A DNA stretch of 64,000 nucleotides from Phaeobacter sp. A36a-5a (GCF_037911135.1 NZ_JBBLYU010000001.1:1612001-1676000), one strand, 5' to 3'; positions 28,511-37,579 are shown, counted from the stretch's first letter. The notes: generated by a model from the sequence alone, not told the origin. Made by a program: numbers and translations.

Positions 28511-29842
28511 GTGCGAACACGTCTGGCAATCAAAATTCACGCATTTCTTGAACGTCGTTTCCCGGAGCGACGTGTGTTCCTCAAATCCGACACGGATACC
28601 CGTTTCATCCGGCTGCGCTCCGAAACCCAGCTCATCGCCTTTGCCGGCATGGCGCTGCTGGTGGCCTGGTCCATCGTCGCCACCGCCATCGTGCTGATGG
28701 ACAGCATCGGCTCCGGCAATTTCCGCGAACAGGCCAAGCGCGACCAGATGACCTATCGTGCGCGGCTCAATGCGCTGTCGAGCGAGCGCAACGACCGCGC
28801 CGCCGAGGCGCTGGCCGCCCAGGAACGGTTCAACGCCGCTCTGACGCAGATTTCCTCCATGCAATCCGAGCTGCTGGCCTCCGAGACCCGCCGCCGTGAG
28901 CTGGAAACCGGCATCGAGGTGATCCAGACCACTCTGCGCCAGACCATGAAGGATCGCGAAGCCGCCCGCGACGCCCTCGCCGCGCTGAAACAGGAAACCG
29001 CCGCCGACAGCCCGGCCCAGCTGATGGCCGTCAGCGCGCCCGTGCAGATGGAATTCATGGCCGAGGCGCTGGCCGAAACCGCCGCGGAGCGTGACCAGAT
29101 CGAAGCCAATGCCCAATCCGCGCTTGAACAGCGCGACGCGCTGGAGCTGGAACTGCGGCTGATGGATGAGCGCAACGATCAGATCTTCCGCCAGCTGGAA
29201 GAGGCGATGGAAGTCTCCGTCGCCCCCCTCGACAAGATGTTCCGCAGCGCCGGAATGCCCACCGACCGTATCCTTGAACAGGTTCGGCGCGGTTACAGCG
29301 GTCAGGGCGGTCCGCTCAGCCCTTTAGCCCTGTCCACGCGCGGTGAGGAACCCACCCGCGAAGAGCGCAGAGCCAACGACCTGCTGCACCAGATGAACCA
29401 GCTGAACCTTTATCGGCTGGCCGCGCAGAAGGCGCCTTTCGCCTCGCCGGTGAACCTCAACCTGGTGCGCCGCAGCTCCGGCTTTGGTTATCGTCGCGAC
29501 CCCAAAACCGGCGGCCGCCGCCTGCACAAAGGCTCCGATTTCGCCGGACAGACCGGCACCGATATCTTTGCCACCGCCGATGGCGTGGTGACTCATGCCG
29601 GCTGGCAATCCGGCTACGGAAAACTTGTGACAATTCAACATGCCTTTGGCATTGAGACGAAATATGCCCATAATTCGAAACTCCGCGTGAAGGTCGGTCA
29701 AAGGGTCTCGCGCGGGGATCACATTGCTGATATGGGTAACACCGGACGGTCCACCGGGACCCACCTCCACTACGAGGTTCGGGTCAATGGCAACCCCGTA
29801 AACCCGATGATCTATATCAAGGCTGCGAGAAATGTTTTCTAA
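28511..29842 (+). CDS. M23 family metallopeptidase (LytM), membrane-anchored
   Basis: A 443-residue envelope protein: a short basic N terminus, one membrane segment (about residues 40-62, LIAFAGMALLVAWSIVATAIVLM), a long coiled coil (about 75-235) and a C-terminal LytM domain (about 310-435). The zinc-binding motifs HKGSDFAG (HxxxD) and THLHYEVRVNG (HxH) are both intact, so it should be an active peptidoglycan endopeptidase. AAGGA at 28499-28503 precedes GTG 28511, which is preferred over an ATG at 28478. It overlaps the bactofilin gene by 11 bases, so the two are cotranscribed and probably work together in cell shape. Confidence 0.9.
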   Translation: MRTRLAIKIHAFLERRFPERRVFLKSDTDTRFIRLRSETQLIAFAGMALLVAWSIVATAIVLMDSIGSGNFREQAKRDQMTYRARLNALSSERNDRAAEALAAQERFNAALTQISSMQSELLASETRRRELETGIEVIQTTLRQTMKDREAARDALAALKQETAADSPAQLMAVSAPVQMEFMAEALAETAAERDQIEANAQSALEQRDALELELRLMDERNDQIFRQLEEAMEVSVAPLDKMFRSAGMPTDRILEQVRRGYSGQGGPLSPLALSTRGEEPTREERRANDLLHQMNQLNLYRLAAQKAPFASPVNLNLVRRSSGFGYRRDPKTGGRRLHKGSDFAGQTGTDIFATADGVVTHAGWQSGYGKLVTIQHAFGIETKYAHNSKLRVKVGQRVSRGDHIADMGNTGRSTGTHLHYEVRVNGNPVNPMIYIKAARNVF

Positions 29843-30374
29843 AAGCAAAATCAACGAGCCCGGCCAGAAAGCGGCCGAAGCAACCCCTGCGGCACCTGCG
29901 CCGTCTTCCGCTCCGGTTCCGCCCGCCAGCGATTTCAAGGCCACCGCGCCCAAGGCCAAGCCACCGGCCTCCGTGCTCAGCTCGGATCTGCACATCACCG
30001 GCAACCTCAAGACCACCGGCGATATCCAGGTCGAAGGCACCGTCGAAGGCGATATTCGCGCCCATCTGCTGACCATTGGCGAAAGCGCCACCATCAAGGG
30101 CGAAGTGACCGCCGATGACGTGGTGATCAATGGACGCATCGTCGGTCGTGTGCGCGGCCTGAAGGTGCGCCTGACCTCGACCGCCCGCGTCGAAGGCGAC
30201 ATCATCCACAAGACCATCGCAATCGAAAGCGGCGCCCATTTCGAAGGCTCCGTGCAGCGTCAGGACGACCCGCTGAACCCCGGCAAAGCCGCAGCGCCCC
30301 GCGCCGCAGCCCCGGCACCGGCCCCCTCCGCCGCCGTCTCCGCAGCCACCGCCGCGCATAAAGCCGAGGGCTGA
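29832..30374 (+). CDS. bactofilin (polymer-forming cytoskeletal protein)
   Basis: A 180-residue bactofilin. A Pro/Ala-rich N-terminal tail (about residues 1-50) and a similar C-terminal tail flank the beta-helical core SSDLHITGNLKTTGDIQVEG through GRVRGLKVRLTSTARVEGDI. Bactofilins polymerise without nucleotide and scaffold peptidoglycan enzymes at defined cell sites. Pairing with an M23 peptidase is known from other bacteria, and the genes here overlap by 11 bases. The gene ends at a very strong terminator. Confidence 0.93.
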   Translation: MFSKSKINEPGQKAAEATPAAPAPSSAPVPPASDFKATAPKAKPPASVLSSDLHITGNLKTTGDIQVEGTVEGDIRAHLLTIGESATIKGEVTADDVVINGRIVGRVRGLKVRLTSTARVEGDIIHKTIAIESGAHFEGSVQRQDDPLNPGKAAAPRAAAPAPAPSAAVSAATAAHKAEG

Positions 30375-30410
30375 TCCGAGCCTTCCATTGGCCGTATCGA
30401 CAAAAAATCA

Positions 30411-30440
30411 ACGCCGCAGGTTCCGCCTGCGGCGTTTTTG
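30411..30440 (+). terminator. terminator of the M23/bactofilin operon
   Basis: AACGCCGCAGG (30411-30421) and CCTGCGGCGTT (30427-30437) form a perfect 11-bp stem with a 5-base loop and a T run. Confidence 0.93.
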
Positions 30441-30621
30441 CTGCGCCATGGTCATCTGCCCGTCTGACCCGACTATCCCAGCATGCGGACGCGACGTCGC
30501 CCGGTGAATGCAGCGCGATTCTTAGGCGCGGATCTTGCAGGCATAGGTTGCTCACTGTACGAGACCGTTAAAGTTGCAGGCATTTGGTCTGCTGCATCTC
30601 TCATCAGGATCTCTTTCTGTT

Positions 30622-31866
30622 ATGGCAATTTTTACTGTAAATGATCCCACCGGAACGCTGACCCTGGATGGCATCAACGATCTTGGGTATTCAGGTCTCA
30701 GCCTGAGTAGCCGAACCAGCAACCGGCTGTACTTTACCTCCCCCAGTGATACCTCGGTCACCCTGACCGGAACCTTCGCCTCATCCTCTCCCTACCTGTG
30801 GACCGTGAACTCCATGTCCGTGGCGACCGGCAGGACAACGGTCTATTCCTTCAGCGAATTTTCGATGAACTTCTATCGGTTCGCCTCGTCCAGCGGCAGC
30901 GCTCTCGAAGCTGCGCTGCTGACCGGTGATGATACCATCACCTCCAACATGACCGAGGGCAACCGCTGGCTGGCCTATGGCGGCGACGATGTCATCAGCC
31001 TTGGCACCGGCAATGACTATGTAAATGGCGGCACTGGCACCGATCGTTTGATCATCAACGACAATTTTGGCCGCGCTTCCGCGTCGTCCTTCTATGGAAC
31101 CATCACGCTGGAGTCCGCCGATGGCCGCGACACGCTGGTGTCGATCGAACAACTGCAATTTGCCAACCGCAGCTTCGCGCTGCGCACCGGCAGCAGTTTC
31201 GACAACACGCTGAGCGGCGATCAGGATGCCCAGCTGACCAGCGACATGATGCTTGGTGGACGTGGCGCCGATACGCTCTCTGGCCTCTCCGGGCGCGACA
31301 TGCTGCTGGGCGAAGAAGGCAACGATCGCCTGCTCGGCGGCACGGGCCATGACACGCTGAAAGGCGGCGATGGGGATGATCTCCTGCTTGGCGGCACCGG
31401 GCGTGACTGGCTGGCTGGCGATCTTGGCGACGATATTATCGTCGGCGGGTCCCACGGTGACAAACTCATCGGCGGCGGCGGGAATGACCAGCTGCGCGGT
31501 CAGTCAGGTCACGACCTCCTGCGCGGCAACTCCGGCCAGGATACACTCCTGGGCGGCCAGGGAGACGACCGCCTCTATGGTGATGGCGGCAGCGACCGGC
31601 TGATCGGTCAGGAGGGTGACGATACGCTGACCGGCGGCGCTCACGCCGATACCTTTGTCTTCCATCGTGGCTATGGCAGCGATGTCATCACCGATTTCAC
31701 CCTCGGCGAGGATCTTATTCAGATCGGGCGTGGCGCGGATGGGGTCGAGGATCTCACCTTCACCCAGCTGGGCGCCGATGTTCAGATTGCCTTTGCCGAT
31801 GTCACCATTCTGGTCGAGAACAGCACGCTTGAGCAGATCGAGGCGGCGGACAATTTCCTCTTCTGA
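30622..31866 (+). CDS. RTX calcium-binding protein, probably type I secreted (RTX1)
   Basis: A 414-residue acidic protein. The N-terminal 110 residues are rich in Ser/Thr and beta-strand-like. Hemolysin-type nonapeptide repeats (GGxGxDxLx) run from about residue 115, densest at 210-345 (GGRGADTLSG, GGTGHDTLKGGDGDD, GGQGDDRLYGDGGSDRL). A conserved cap follows (TFVFHRGYGSDVITDFTLGED) and the protein ends DNFLF. RTX repeats bind calcium outside the cell, and such proteins usually leave by a type I secretion system through an uncleaved C-terminal signal. No catalytic domain was found. The start at 30622 is chosen over 30574 because homology-like sequence starts at MAIFTVND. Confidence 0.88.
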   Translation: MAIFTVNDPTGTLTLDGINDLGYSGLSLSSRTSNRLYFTSPSDTSVTLTGTFASSSPYLWTVNSMSVATGRTTVYSFSEFSMNFYRFASSSGSALEAALLTGDDTITSNMTEGNRWLAYGGDDVISLGTGNDYVNGGTGTDRLIINDNFGRASASSFYGTITLESADGRDTLVSIEQLQFANRSFALRTGSSFDNTLSGDQDAQLTSDMMLGGRGADTLSGLSGRDMLLGEEGNDRLLGGTGHDTLKGGDGDDLLLGGTGRDWLAGDLGDDIIVGGSHGDKLIGGGGNDQLRGQSGHDLLRGNSGQDTLLGGQGDDRLYGDGGSDRLIGQEGDDTLTGGAHADTFVFHRGYGSDVITDFTLGEDLIQIGRGADGVEDLTFTQLGADVQIAFADVTILVENSTLEQIEAADNFLF

Positions 31867-31894
31867 GCGATATCGCAGATCAGCACTGACCAAG

Positions 31895-31921
31895 GGCGCC
31901 CCCAATCGGGGCGCCTTTTTC
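31895..31921 (+). terminator. terminator after the first RTX gene
   Basis: GGCGCCCC (31895-31902) pairs with GGGGCGCC (31908-31915), followed by TTTTTC. Confidence 0.88.
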
Positions 31922-31986
31922 AATACCGCAGGCGACAAGTCCGCCGTGCACACGGTGCAGAGTTTTCGCAACAGAATTAACAAAGG

Positions 31987-32002
31987 TTAATTATTCGTTA
32001 AC
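31987..32002. promoter_or_regulatory. CtrA-like box before the second RTX gene
   Basis: TTAA-TTATTCG-TTAAC exactly fits TTAA-N7-TTAAC. It lies 90 bases before the RTX2 start codon. Another TTAA precedes it at 31977-31980. Confidence 0.6.
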
Positions 32003-32091
32003 CCGAGACTTCCCCGATCCAGACCCGCCCCCTAGGTTTCCGACAAAAGCATCAAAAAGATGCAACGGGCATTCAGGCAGCAGGTCAGACC

Positions 32092-33588
32092 ATGGCAGAG
32101 CTTTTTGTAGCGGCCGCGTCAAATATGGCGCCGCCGTTTGATTTCAATGACTTCGACTTTACCAAAGTGGCTGTTCTCAGCACATCCGAGACCCAGATCG
32201 CCGTGCAATACCGCGACTTTGTGCTGGTGTTTCAGGGCAGGTTCACCTTTGACGAGACCGGCAATCTGACTGCGGACAGCCCGCTCAACAGCTTTGCCCT
32301 GTTCCACCACCAGACCCTGATCCTGTCGGTCAGCGGCTTCAGCCTGCCCTCGCAGATGATTGCCACCAGTGACCTTTATTCGCTGCTGGCACTGGCGCTG
32401 GCGGGCGATGACACCATCACCTCGGCCTGGAACGGTGGCGAGCGGATCCAGGGGTTTGGTGGCAACGACACCATTCAGGCAGGCGGCGGCAATGATACCA
32501 TCATCGGCGGCCCCGGCGAGGATGAGCTGCGACTGGCGGAGGGGATCACCAGCTACAGCTTTGCCTTTGACGACATCGCAGGCGCGCAGCTCACGACGCG
32601 GGCCGGACAGGACCTGCTGCTCAGCGTGGAGACGGTGCGCCTCGCCACCCAGACCCTGCATATTCAGGAAGGCGGCAGCGCCGACGATATCCTGACCACC
32701 CGAAACGCGGCGGAGAGCAACAGCTCCGACATGATCCATGGCCGGGGCGGCAATGATAGCATCACCGGCGGCGCGGGCAAGGATTTCCTGCTGGGCGGCA
32801 CCGGCGCCGACACCCTGTCGGGCGGGCGCAACAATGATTTCCTCGACGGCGAGCTGGGGGACGATCACCTCTCCGGTGAGGCCGGTCACGACAACCTGCG
32901 TGGCAGTCTTGGCAATGACACGCTGATCGGCGGCGCTGGCAATGACACCCTGCGTGGCGACAACGAGATTGGCCCGGCCGAAAATGCCAATGACCTGCTG
33001 ATTGGCGGCAGCGGCCACGACAGCCTTGACGGCAACGCAGGCCACGACACGCTGAGGGCCGGTAGTGGCGCCGATACGCTTGATGGCGGCGACGGCAATG
33101 ACCGGCTTGACGGTGGCAACGGGCGCGATCTGATCACCGGCGGGACCGGCGATGACAGCCTGACCGGTGGGCGCGGCAATGACACGATGACCGCCGGTAC
33201 CGGCAGCGACCGGCTCAGCGGCGGCGGTGGCCACGACGTGATGCGCGGCGATGCCGGCGATGATCTCCTGCTGGGCGGGCGCGGGCATGACACGCTGTTT
33301 GGCAGCGACGGCGCCGACCGGCTCATCGGTCAGTCCGGCCATGACCGCCTGACCGGCGGCAGCGGTGCCGACAGTTTTGTCTTTGGCCGTGGTTCCGGTC
33401 AGGACACCATCACCGATTTCCGCCTTGGCGAGGATGTGATCGAGATCACCCGCGGTGCACCCCGCATCGATCACCTTGGATTTGCACAGCTCGGCGCGGA
33501 TGTGCGCGTCACCTTCGCCAATGTCTCCCTGCTGGTCGAAGACGTGACCGTCGATCAGCTAATGGACACCGATAACTTCCTGTTCTGA
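32092..33588 (+). CDS. RTX calcium-binding protein, probably type I secreted (RTX2)
   Basis: A 498-residue acidic repeat protein, paralogous to the preceding RTX gene. A unique N terminus (about residues 1-105) precedes the first repeat, GDDTITSAWNGGERIQGFGGNDTIQ. A beta-rich segment follows (about 140-200), then a long RTX array (about 205-420; GGRGNDSITGG, GGAGNDTLRGD and others). The C-terminal cap SFVFGRGSGQDTITDFRLGED is closely similar to the neighbour, as is the terminal DNFLF. It is probably secreted by a type I system encoded elsewhere. It has its own CtrA-like upstream box and terminator, so it is controlled separately from the first gene. Confidence 0.88.
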   Translation: MAELFVAAASNMAPPFDFNDFDFTKVAVLSTSETQIAVQYRDFVLVFQGRFTFDETGNLTADSPLNSFALFHHQTLILSVSGFSLPSQMIATSDLYSLLALALAGDDTITSAWNGGERIQGFGGNDTIQAGGGNDTIIGGPGEDELRLAEGITSYSFAFDDIAGAQLTTRAGQDLLLSVETVRLATQTLHIQEGGSADDILTTRNAAESNSSDMIHGRGGNDSITGGAGKDFLLGGTGADTLSGGRNNDFLDGELGDDHLSGEAGHDNLRGSLGNDTLIGGAGNDTLRGDNEIGPAENANDLLIGGSGHDSLDGNAGHDTLRAGSGADTLDGGDGNDRLDGGNGRDLITGGTGDDSLTGGRGNDTMTAGTGSDRLSGGGGHDVMRGDAGDDLLLGGRGHDTLFGSDGADRLIGQSGHDRLTGGSGADSFVFGRGSGQDTITDFRLGEDVIEITRGAPRIDHLGFAQLGADVRVTFANVSLLVEDVTVDQLMDTDNFLF

Positions 33589-33616
33589 TTAGATACCGCT
33601 CTCAGAATATGGCTAT

Positions 33617-33647
33617 GGGCGCGCCTTCGCCGGTGCGCCCTCTTTTT
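33617..33647 (+). terminator. terminator after the second RTX gene
   Basis: GGGCGC (33617-33622) pairs with GCGCCC (33635-33640), followed by TCTTTTT. Confidence 0.8.
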
Positions 33648-33676
33648 CGGGCAGAACTCGGTTGTGCATCGCCCCC

Positions 33677-34687
33677 TCACTCCAGCATCCAGCGCCCCTT
33701 GGGCCAGAAAGCATGATAGGCAAAGGCAAACATCACATCATGGGCCAGATCCGCACCGTTCTGTCCCCGCACCCGCACCGATCCAACGTCGCGCCCCTTG
33801 CCCAGCTGCCCGGCATCCAGCGCCGAGGCCTGCCCGGCCCGCCAGCTGAGGACCACCCCCGCCTCGCGGATTTCCCCGGCCTTGGCCAAGCGCGCCAGGG
33901 GCCAGGCCCGGTCCCCCACCCGCACCACGCGCGCCAGCGGCGCGATACCATGGGGCGGCGGCGCGCCATCATATAGAAACGGCCAGTTCGACCGGTCATA
34001 GCCCTGATAGGGATTGCGGCCATAGCTGCGGTTGTGGCGTGGCTCAGCCATCACCAGACCCTCTGGGTAGGCGGCGCGAAATGCCTGCCAGCTGTCCAGC
34101 CAGCTCGGCAGCTGCCGCAGCTCCCGGCCCGTCATTTCGCCCACGATGCCGGTGCCCGTGGCCTGCTGCCACCAGCTCTCGCTCTCGCGGTCATACATCA
34201 CCATATCGGACTGGCGCAGCTTGCCGGTGACGCCAAAGCTCAGGGTGCGGCCAGCCACCCGCCGGTCAAAGCTCATGGCGGAATTGCACAAGGGACAATA
34301 GGTGATCGCAACCGGCGTGCCACCGACCCGGTCATTGACGATTTCATGCCAGATCAGATAGCGCAGCGGATAGGCCCGCGCCGCCTGTCCGGGCAGATCC
34401 AGCACCACCACCGGTTCGGCGGGGCTCAGCCCCGTCACCTGCGCCGCGGGGTGAAACGCCGGATCGCTCAGCGCCGGAATGCCATCCTTTGGCGGACCAC
34501 CGGATTTGATCTCATCCCAGCTGGCCACGGCGGAGCGGCTGAAATCGGTCTGCGGCCACTCCCGCGCCCATTGCGCCGGATCAGCCGCCGCCGCAACAGC
34601 GCCCAGCATCACCAGCAAAGCCGCCAGCACAGCGCCGACCGTCCCGACGCGCAGCGGATCCCGTTTCCCTATCGCCAGCCGTGACAT
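33677..34687 (-). CDS. DUF3179 domain-containing protein, exported
   Basis: A 336-residue protein. The N-terminal signal sequence (about residues 14-36, VGTVGAVLAALLVMLGAVAAAA) indicates export. The DUF3179 core contains YLIWHEIVNDRVGGTPVAITYCPLCNSAMSFDR, with the conserved CPLC pair, and SESWWQQATGTGIVGEM. The biochemical role is not established; the CxxC and surrounding residues suggest a redox or metal-binding role. The frame is open 43 codons upstream, but GGGGGAG precedes ATG 34687 by seven bases, so that start is used. It is a single gene. Confidence 0.82.
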   Translation of the reverse strand: MSRLAIGKRDPLRVGTVGAVLAALLVMLGAVAAAADPAQWAREWPQTDFSRSAVASWDEIKSGGPPKDGIPALSDPAFHPAAQVTGLSPAEPVVVLDLPGQAARAYPLRYLIWHEIVNDRVGGTPVAITYCPLCNSAMSFDRRVAGRTLSFGVTGKLRQSDMVMYDRESESWWQQATGTGIVGEMTGRELRQLPSWLDSWQAFRAAYPEGLVMAEPRHNRSYGRNPYQGYDRSNWPFLYDGAPPPHGIAPLARVVRVGDRAWPLARLAKAGEIREAGVVLSWRAGQASALDAGQLGKGRDVGSVRVRGQNGADLAHDVMFAFAYHAFWPKGRWMLE

Positions 34688-34815
34688 CTCTGCGCTCCCC
34701 CTTGACTTGCGACCAGCTTCGCAACTGATCTTGAGGCGCACAGCCTGCCGCAAAATCCCCTCACATGCACCGCACAAGCCCGTGACAGGCGTGCGTATCC
34801 CTGGCTGAAACGGCA

Positions 34816-34847
34816 AACGGCCCGCACCACGCAGGGTACGGGCCGTT
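34816..34847 (-). terminator. terminator of the cyclophilin pair
   Basis: AACGGCCCG (34816-34824) pairs with CGGGCCGTT (34839-34847), 42 bases past the cyclophilin stop on the minus strand, with a short T tract. Confidence 0.7.
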
Positions 34848-34888
34848 GCAATATATATCAGGTCAATCCGGCAGGCCGGATCGCAGGA

Positions 34889-35440
34889 TCACTCAGTCAC
34901 TGTGACGGTTTTCATCACATCGGGCTGGCCGACAACGGCGCCGTTCTGACTGCTGCTGCCGCGCTTGATCGCGTCAACCACATCCATGCCCTCGGTCACC
35001 TTGCCCACAATGGTGTACTGACCATTGAGGAAATGCCCCGGCGCAAACATGATGAAGAACTGCGAATTGGCGCTGTCGGGATCCTGTGAGCGGGCCATGC
35101 CGACGACACCGCGATCGAACTCCAGATCGGAGAATTCGGCCGGCAGGTCCGAGCGCTCGGAACCGCCCATGCCTGCGCGGCGCATATCGCCACCCAGCTT
35201 GCCGAATTCCACATCACCGGTCTGCGCCATAAAGCCTTCGATCACGCGGTGAAACACCACGCCATCATATTTGCCCTCGGCTGCCAGCGCAGTGATCTGC
35301 TCGACATGTTTGGGGGCCACATCCTCGAACAGGTCGATCTTGATGGTGCCATTGGCGCCCTCGCCTTCGACCGCGATCTCCAGACCGCTGGCCAGCGCAG
35401 GCCCCGCCATCAGCGCAAATACCGCTGCCAGCTTATACAT
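34889..35440 (-). CDS. peptidyl-prolyl cis-trans isomerase, cyclophilin type, periplasmic
   Basis: A 183-residue cyclophilin with an N-terminal signal peptide (MYKLAAVFALMAGPALASG), so it should act on proline bonds of proteins folding in the periplasm. Cyclophilin motifs are VVFHRVIEGFMAQTGD (active-site Arg/Phe), SQFFIMFAPGHFLNGQYTIVGKV and MDVVDAIKRG. It overlaps the upstream cytosolic cyclophilin gene by eight bases, so they form a two-gene operon. It is complete. Confidence 0.92.
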   Translation of the reverse strand: MYKLAAVFALMAGPALASGLEIAVEGEGANGTIKIDLFEDVAPKHVEQITALAAEGKYDGVVFHRVIEGFMAQTGDVEFGKLGGDMRRAGMGGSERSDLPAEFSDLEFDRGVVGMARSQDPDSANSQFFIMFAPGHFLNGQYTIVGKVTEGMDVVDAIKRGSSSQNGAVVGQPDVMKTVTVTE

Positions 35441-35939
35441 CGGCTGCCACCTTGACGCTGATCATGCGGTCGGGGTTCGCAGGCGGCTCGCCACGGGTGA
35501 TCGCATCGACATGTTCCATACCTTCGATCACGCGGCCATAGACCGTGTACTGACCGTTCAGGAAATGGTTGTCCTTGAAGTTGATGAAGAACTGCGAATT
35601 GGCCGAATCCGGGTTGGCGGAGCGCGCCGCGCCCAGCGTGCCACGGTCATGCGGCAGCTTGGAGAATTCCGCCGGCACATTCGGCAGGTCAGAGCCGCCG
35701 GTGCCTGCCATGCGCAGGTTGAACCCGTCTTCCATATCGCCGTGCTGCACGTCGCCGGTCTGCGCCATAAAGCCGTCGATCACCCGGTGAAACGCCACAT
35801 TGTCATATTCACCGCCACGGGCCAGCTCTTTCATGCGTGCGCTGTGCTGGGGGGCCACATCGGGCAGCAGCTCGATCACCACCTTGCCGTCTTTCAGCTC
35901 CATGATGATGGTGTTTTCGGGATCCTTGATCTCGGCCAT
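35433..35939 (-). CDS. peptidyl-prolyl cis-trans isomerase, cyclophilin type, cytosolic
   Basis: A 168-residue cyclophilin without a signal peptide, starting MAEIKDPENTIIMELKDG. The catalytic signature NVAFHRVIDGFMAQTGD and the SQFFINFKDNHFLNGQYTVYG block are intact. With the overlapping downstream gene it gives the cell a cytosolic and a periplasmic version of the same folding catalyst from one transcript. AGGAGG lies just before the start on the minus strand. Confidence 0.93.
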   Translation of the reverse strand: MAEIKDPENTIIMELKDGKVVIELLPDVAPQHSARMKELARGGEYDNVAFHRVIDGFMAQTGDVQHGDMEDGFNLRMAGTGGSDLPNVPAEFSKLPHDRGTLGAARSANPDSANSQFFINFKDNHFLNGQYTVYGRVIEGMEHVDAITRGEPPANPDRMISVKVAADV

Positions 35940-36132
35940 GTGGCCCTCCTGTGCTTTGCATTCGCCCGATAGTTAAGCCCCGCGCCGCCGATTGCCAAGG
36001 GAGCTTTGGTCACGGAGCATTGACTGGGCGGCAAAAAGCCCCGAAACATCGCGCCAACAGCGCCAGCCCGCCTCCGCGCGACTGGCCTCGCACAGCACGA
36101 CCAACACACGCGACCAACAGAAGGATATGATC

Positions 36133-37323
36133 ATGGGCTGGACCGCACTCGACAAGATGGACCTGGCAGGCAAGCGCGTTCTGGTGCGCGTCGATATCAA
36201 TGTCCCGGTCGAGGATGGCCGCGTCACCGATGACACCCGCATTCAGCGCGTCGCCCCAACGGTCAAGGATATCCTCGCCAAGGGCGGCACCCCGATTCTG
36301 CTGGCCCATTTCGGCCGCCCCAAGGGCAAGGTTGTCGCAGAGATGTCGCTGCGCCCGCTGGTGCCAGCACTTGAGGCCGCGTTCGACGCGCCGGTGACCT
36401 TTGCCGCCGATTGTCGCGGCCCCGCTGCCGAGGCCGCGCTGGCGGGCCTGCCCGCAGGTGCCGTGCTGCTGCTGGAAAACACCCGCTTCCACGCGGGCGA
36501 GGAGAAGAATGACGCCGCTCTTGCGGCTGAGATGGCCCAGCTGGGCGATATTTATTGCAACGATGCGTTCTCCGCCGCCCACCGCGCCCATGCCTCGACC
36601 GAGGCGCTGGCCCGTCTGCTGCCCGCCTGCGCTGGTCGTCTGATGGAGGCTGAGCTGACAGCGCTTGACGCAGCCCTCGGCCAACCCCAGCGCCCGGTCA
36701 CCGCCGTGGTTGGCGGTGCCAAGGTCTCCACCAAACTGGAACTGCTGGGCAACCTCGTCGGCAAGGTCGACAATCTGGTGATCGGTGGCGGCATGGCCAA
36801 TACCTTTCTCGCCGCACAGGGCATTGATGTGGGCAAATCGCTTTGCGAGCACGATATGGCCGACACCGCCCGCGAGATCCTGACCAAAGCCGAGGCCGCA
36901 GGCTGCAAGATCATCCTGCCCGTCGACGTCGTCGTCGCACGCGAATTCAAGGCCGGGGCCGACAATGAAACCGTCGCCGCCGACGCCTGCCCCGCAGATG
37001 CGATGATCCTCGACGCAGGCCCGCAGACTGTCGCTGCCGTCGCCGATACACTCTCCGCCTCCAAAACGCTGATCTGGAATGGCCCCATGGGCGCCTTTGA
37101 AATCGCGCCCTTCGATGCCGCCACCAATGCCGCCGCACAACAGGCCGCCGCGCTGACCAGATCCGGTGCGCTGGTCAGCGTCGCGGGGGGCGGCGATACC
37201 GTTGCGGCCCTCAATCAGGCCGGGGCTGCGGCTGATTTCACCTATATCTCCACCGCGGGCGGTGCCTTCCTGGAATGGATGGAGGGCAAGACCCTGCCCG
37301 GCGTCGCCGCACTGGAGGGCTAA
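36133..37323 (+). CDS. pgk: phosphoglycerate kinase
   Basis: The glycolytic enzyme that interconverts 1,3-bisphosphoglycerate and 3-phosphoglycerate with ADP/ATP. The 396 residues are standard. Motifs are [12 protein letters not shown] near the N terminus, [29 protein letters not shown] and [18 protein letters not shown] at 36121-36125 is properly spaced (seven bases) for ATG 36133 but too close to ATG 36127, so 36133 is preferred. The gene is followed by a hairpin at 37423. Confidence 0.95.
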   Translation: MGWTALDKMDLAGKRVLVRVDINVPVEDGRVTDDTRIQRVAPTVKDILAKGGTPILLAHFGRPKGKVVAEMSLRPLVPALEAAFDAPVTFAADCRGPAAEAALAGLPAGAVLLLENTRFHAGEEKNDAALAAEMAQLGDIYCNDAFSAAHRAHASTEALARLLPACAGRLMEAELTALDAALGQPQRPVTAVVGGAKVSTKLELLGNLVGKVDNLVIGGGMANTFLAAQGIDVGKSLCEHDMADTAREILTKAEAAGCKIILPVDVVVAREFKAGADNETVAADACPADAMILDAGPQTVAAVADTLSASKTLIWNGPMGAFEIAPFDAATNAAAQQAAALTRSGALVSVAGGGDTVAALNQAGAAADFTYISTAGGAFLEWMEGKTLPGVAALEG

Positions 37324-37402
37324 GCCGAATCTGCCACCTGTCGCAGGCCGGAGGCCGGTATCGCCGCCAAAAGGTTAAGATCGCGGTGACCCGCAAGATC
37401 CG

Positions 37403-37418
37403 TTAACCACTTGTTAAC
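37403..37418. promoter_or_regulatory. CtrA-like box between pgk and the FtsB-like gene
   Basis: TTAA-CCACTTG-TTAAC exactly fits TTAA-N7-TTAAC. It lies 162 bases before the FtsB/DivIC-like start and immediately before the pgk terminator. Confidence 0.5.
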
Positions 37419-37422
37419 ACCT

Positions 37423-37455
37423 CGCACCCCTGCCATCCGGTTGGGGTGCGTTTTT
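37423..37455 (+). terminator. pgk terminator
   Basis: CGCACCCC (37423-37430) pairs with GGGGTGCG (37443-37450), followed by TTTTT. Confidence 0.88.
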
Positions 37456-37579
37456 GCGTCAGAATGTTCATAATTAACAATTTTCACCTTTCACAAACCA
37501 TGATGCCTGTGGCAGTATTGTTGCAGACGCCGGGTAAACCGGCGCGAGACTTGAGCAGCAGATCATACAGGCCATCACC

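Noticed and set aside
31240-33400. Short tandem-like DNA repeats that could suggest a CRISPR array or satellite.
   Set aside because: The period (27 bases) and the encoded GGxGxDxLx motif show they are RTX coding repeats. There are no spacers of constant length.
32119-33474. A 451-codon minus-strand frame over the second RTX gene.
   Set aside because: It is a shadow of the repeat array; the product is an Ala/Val repeat without family features.
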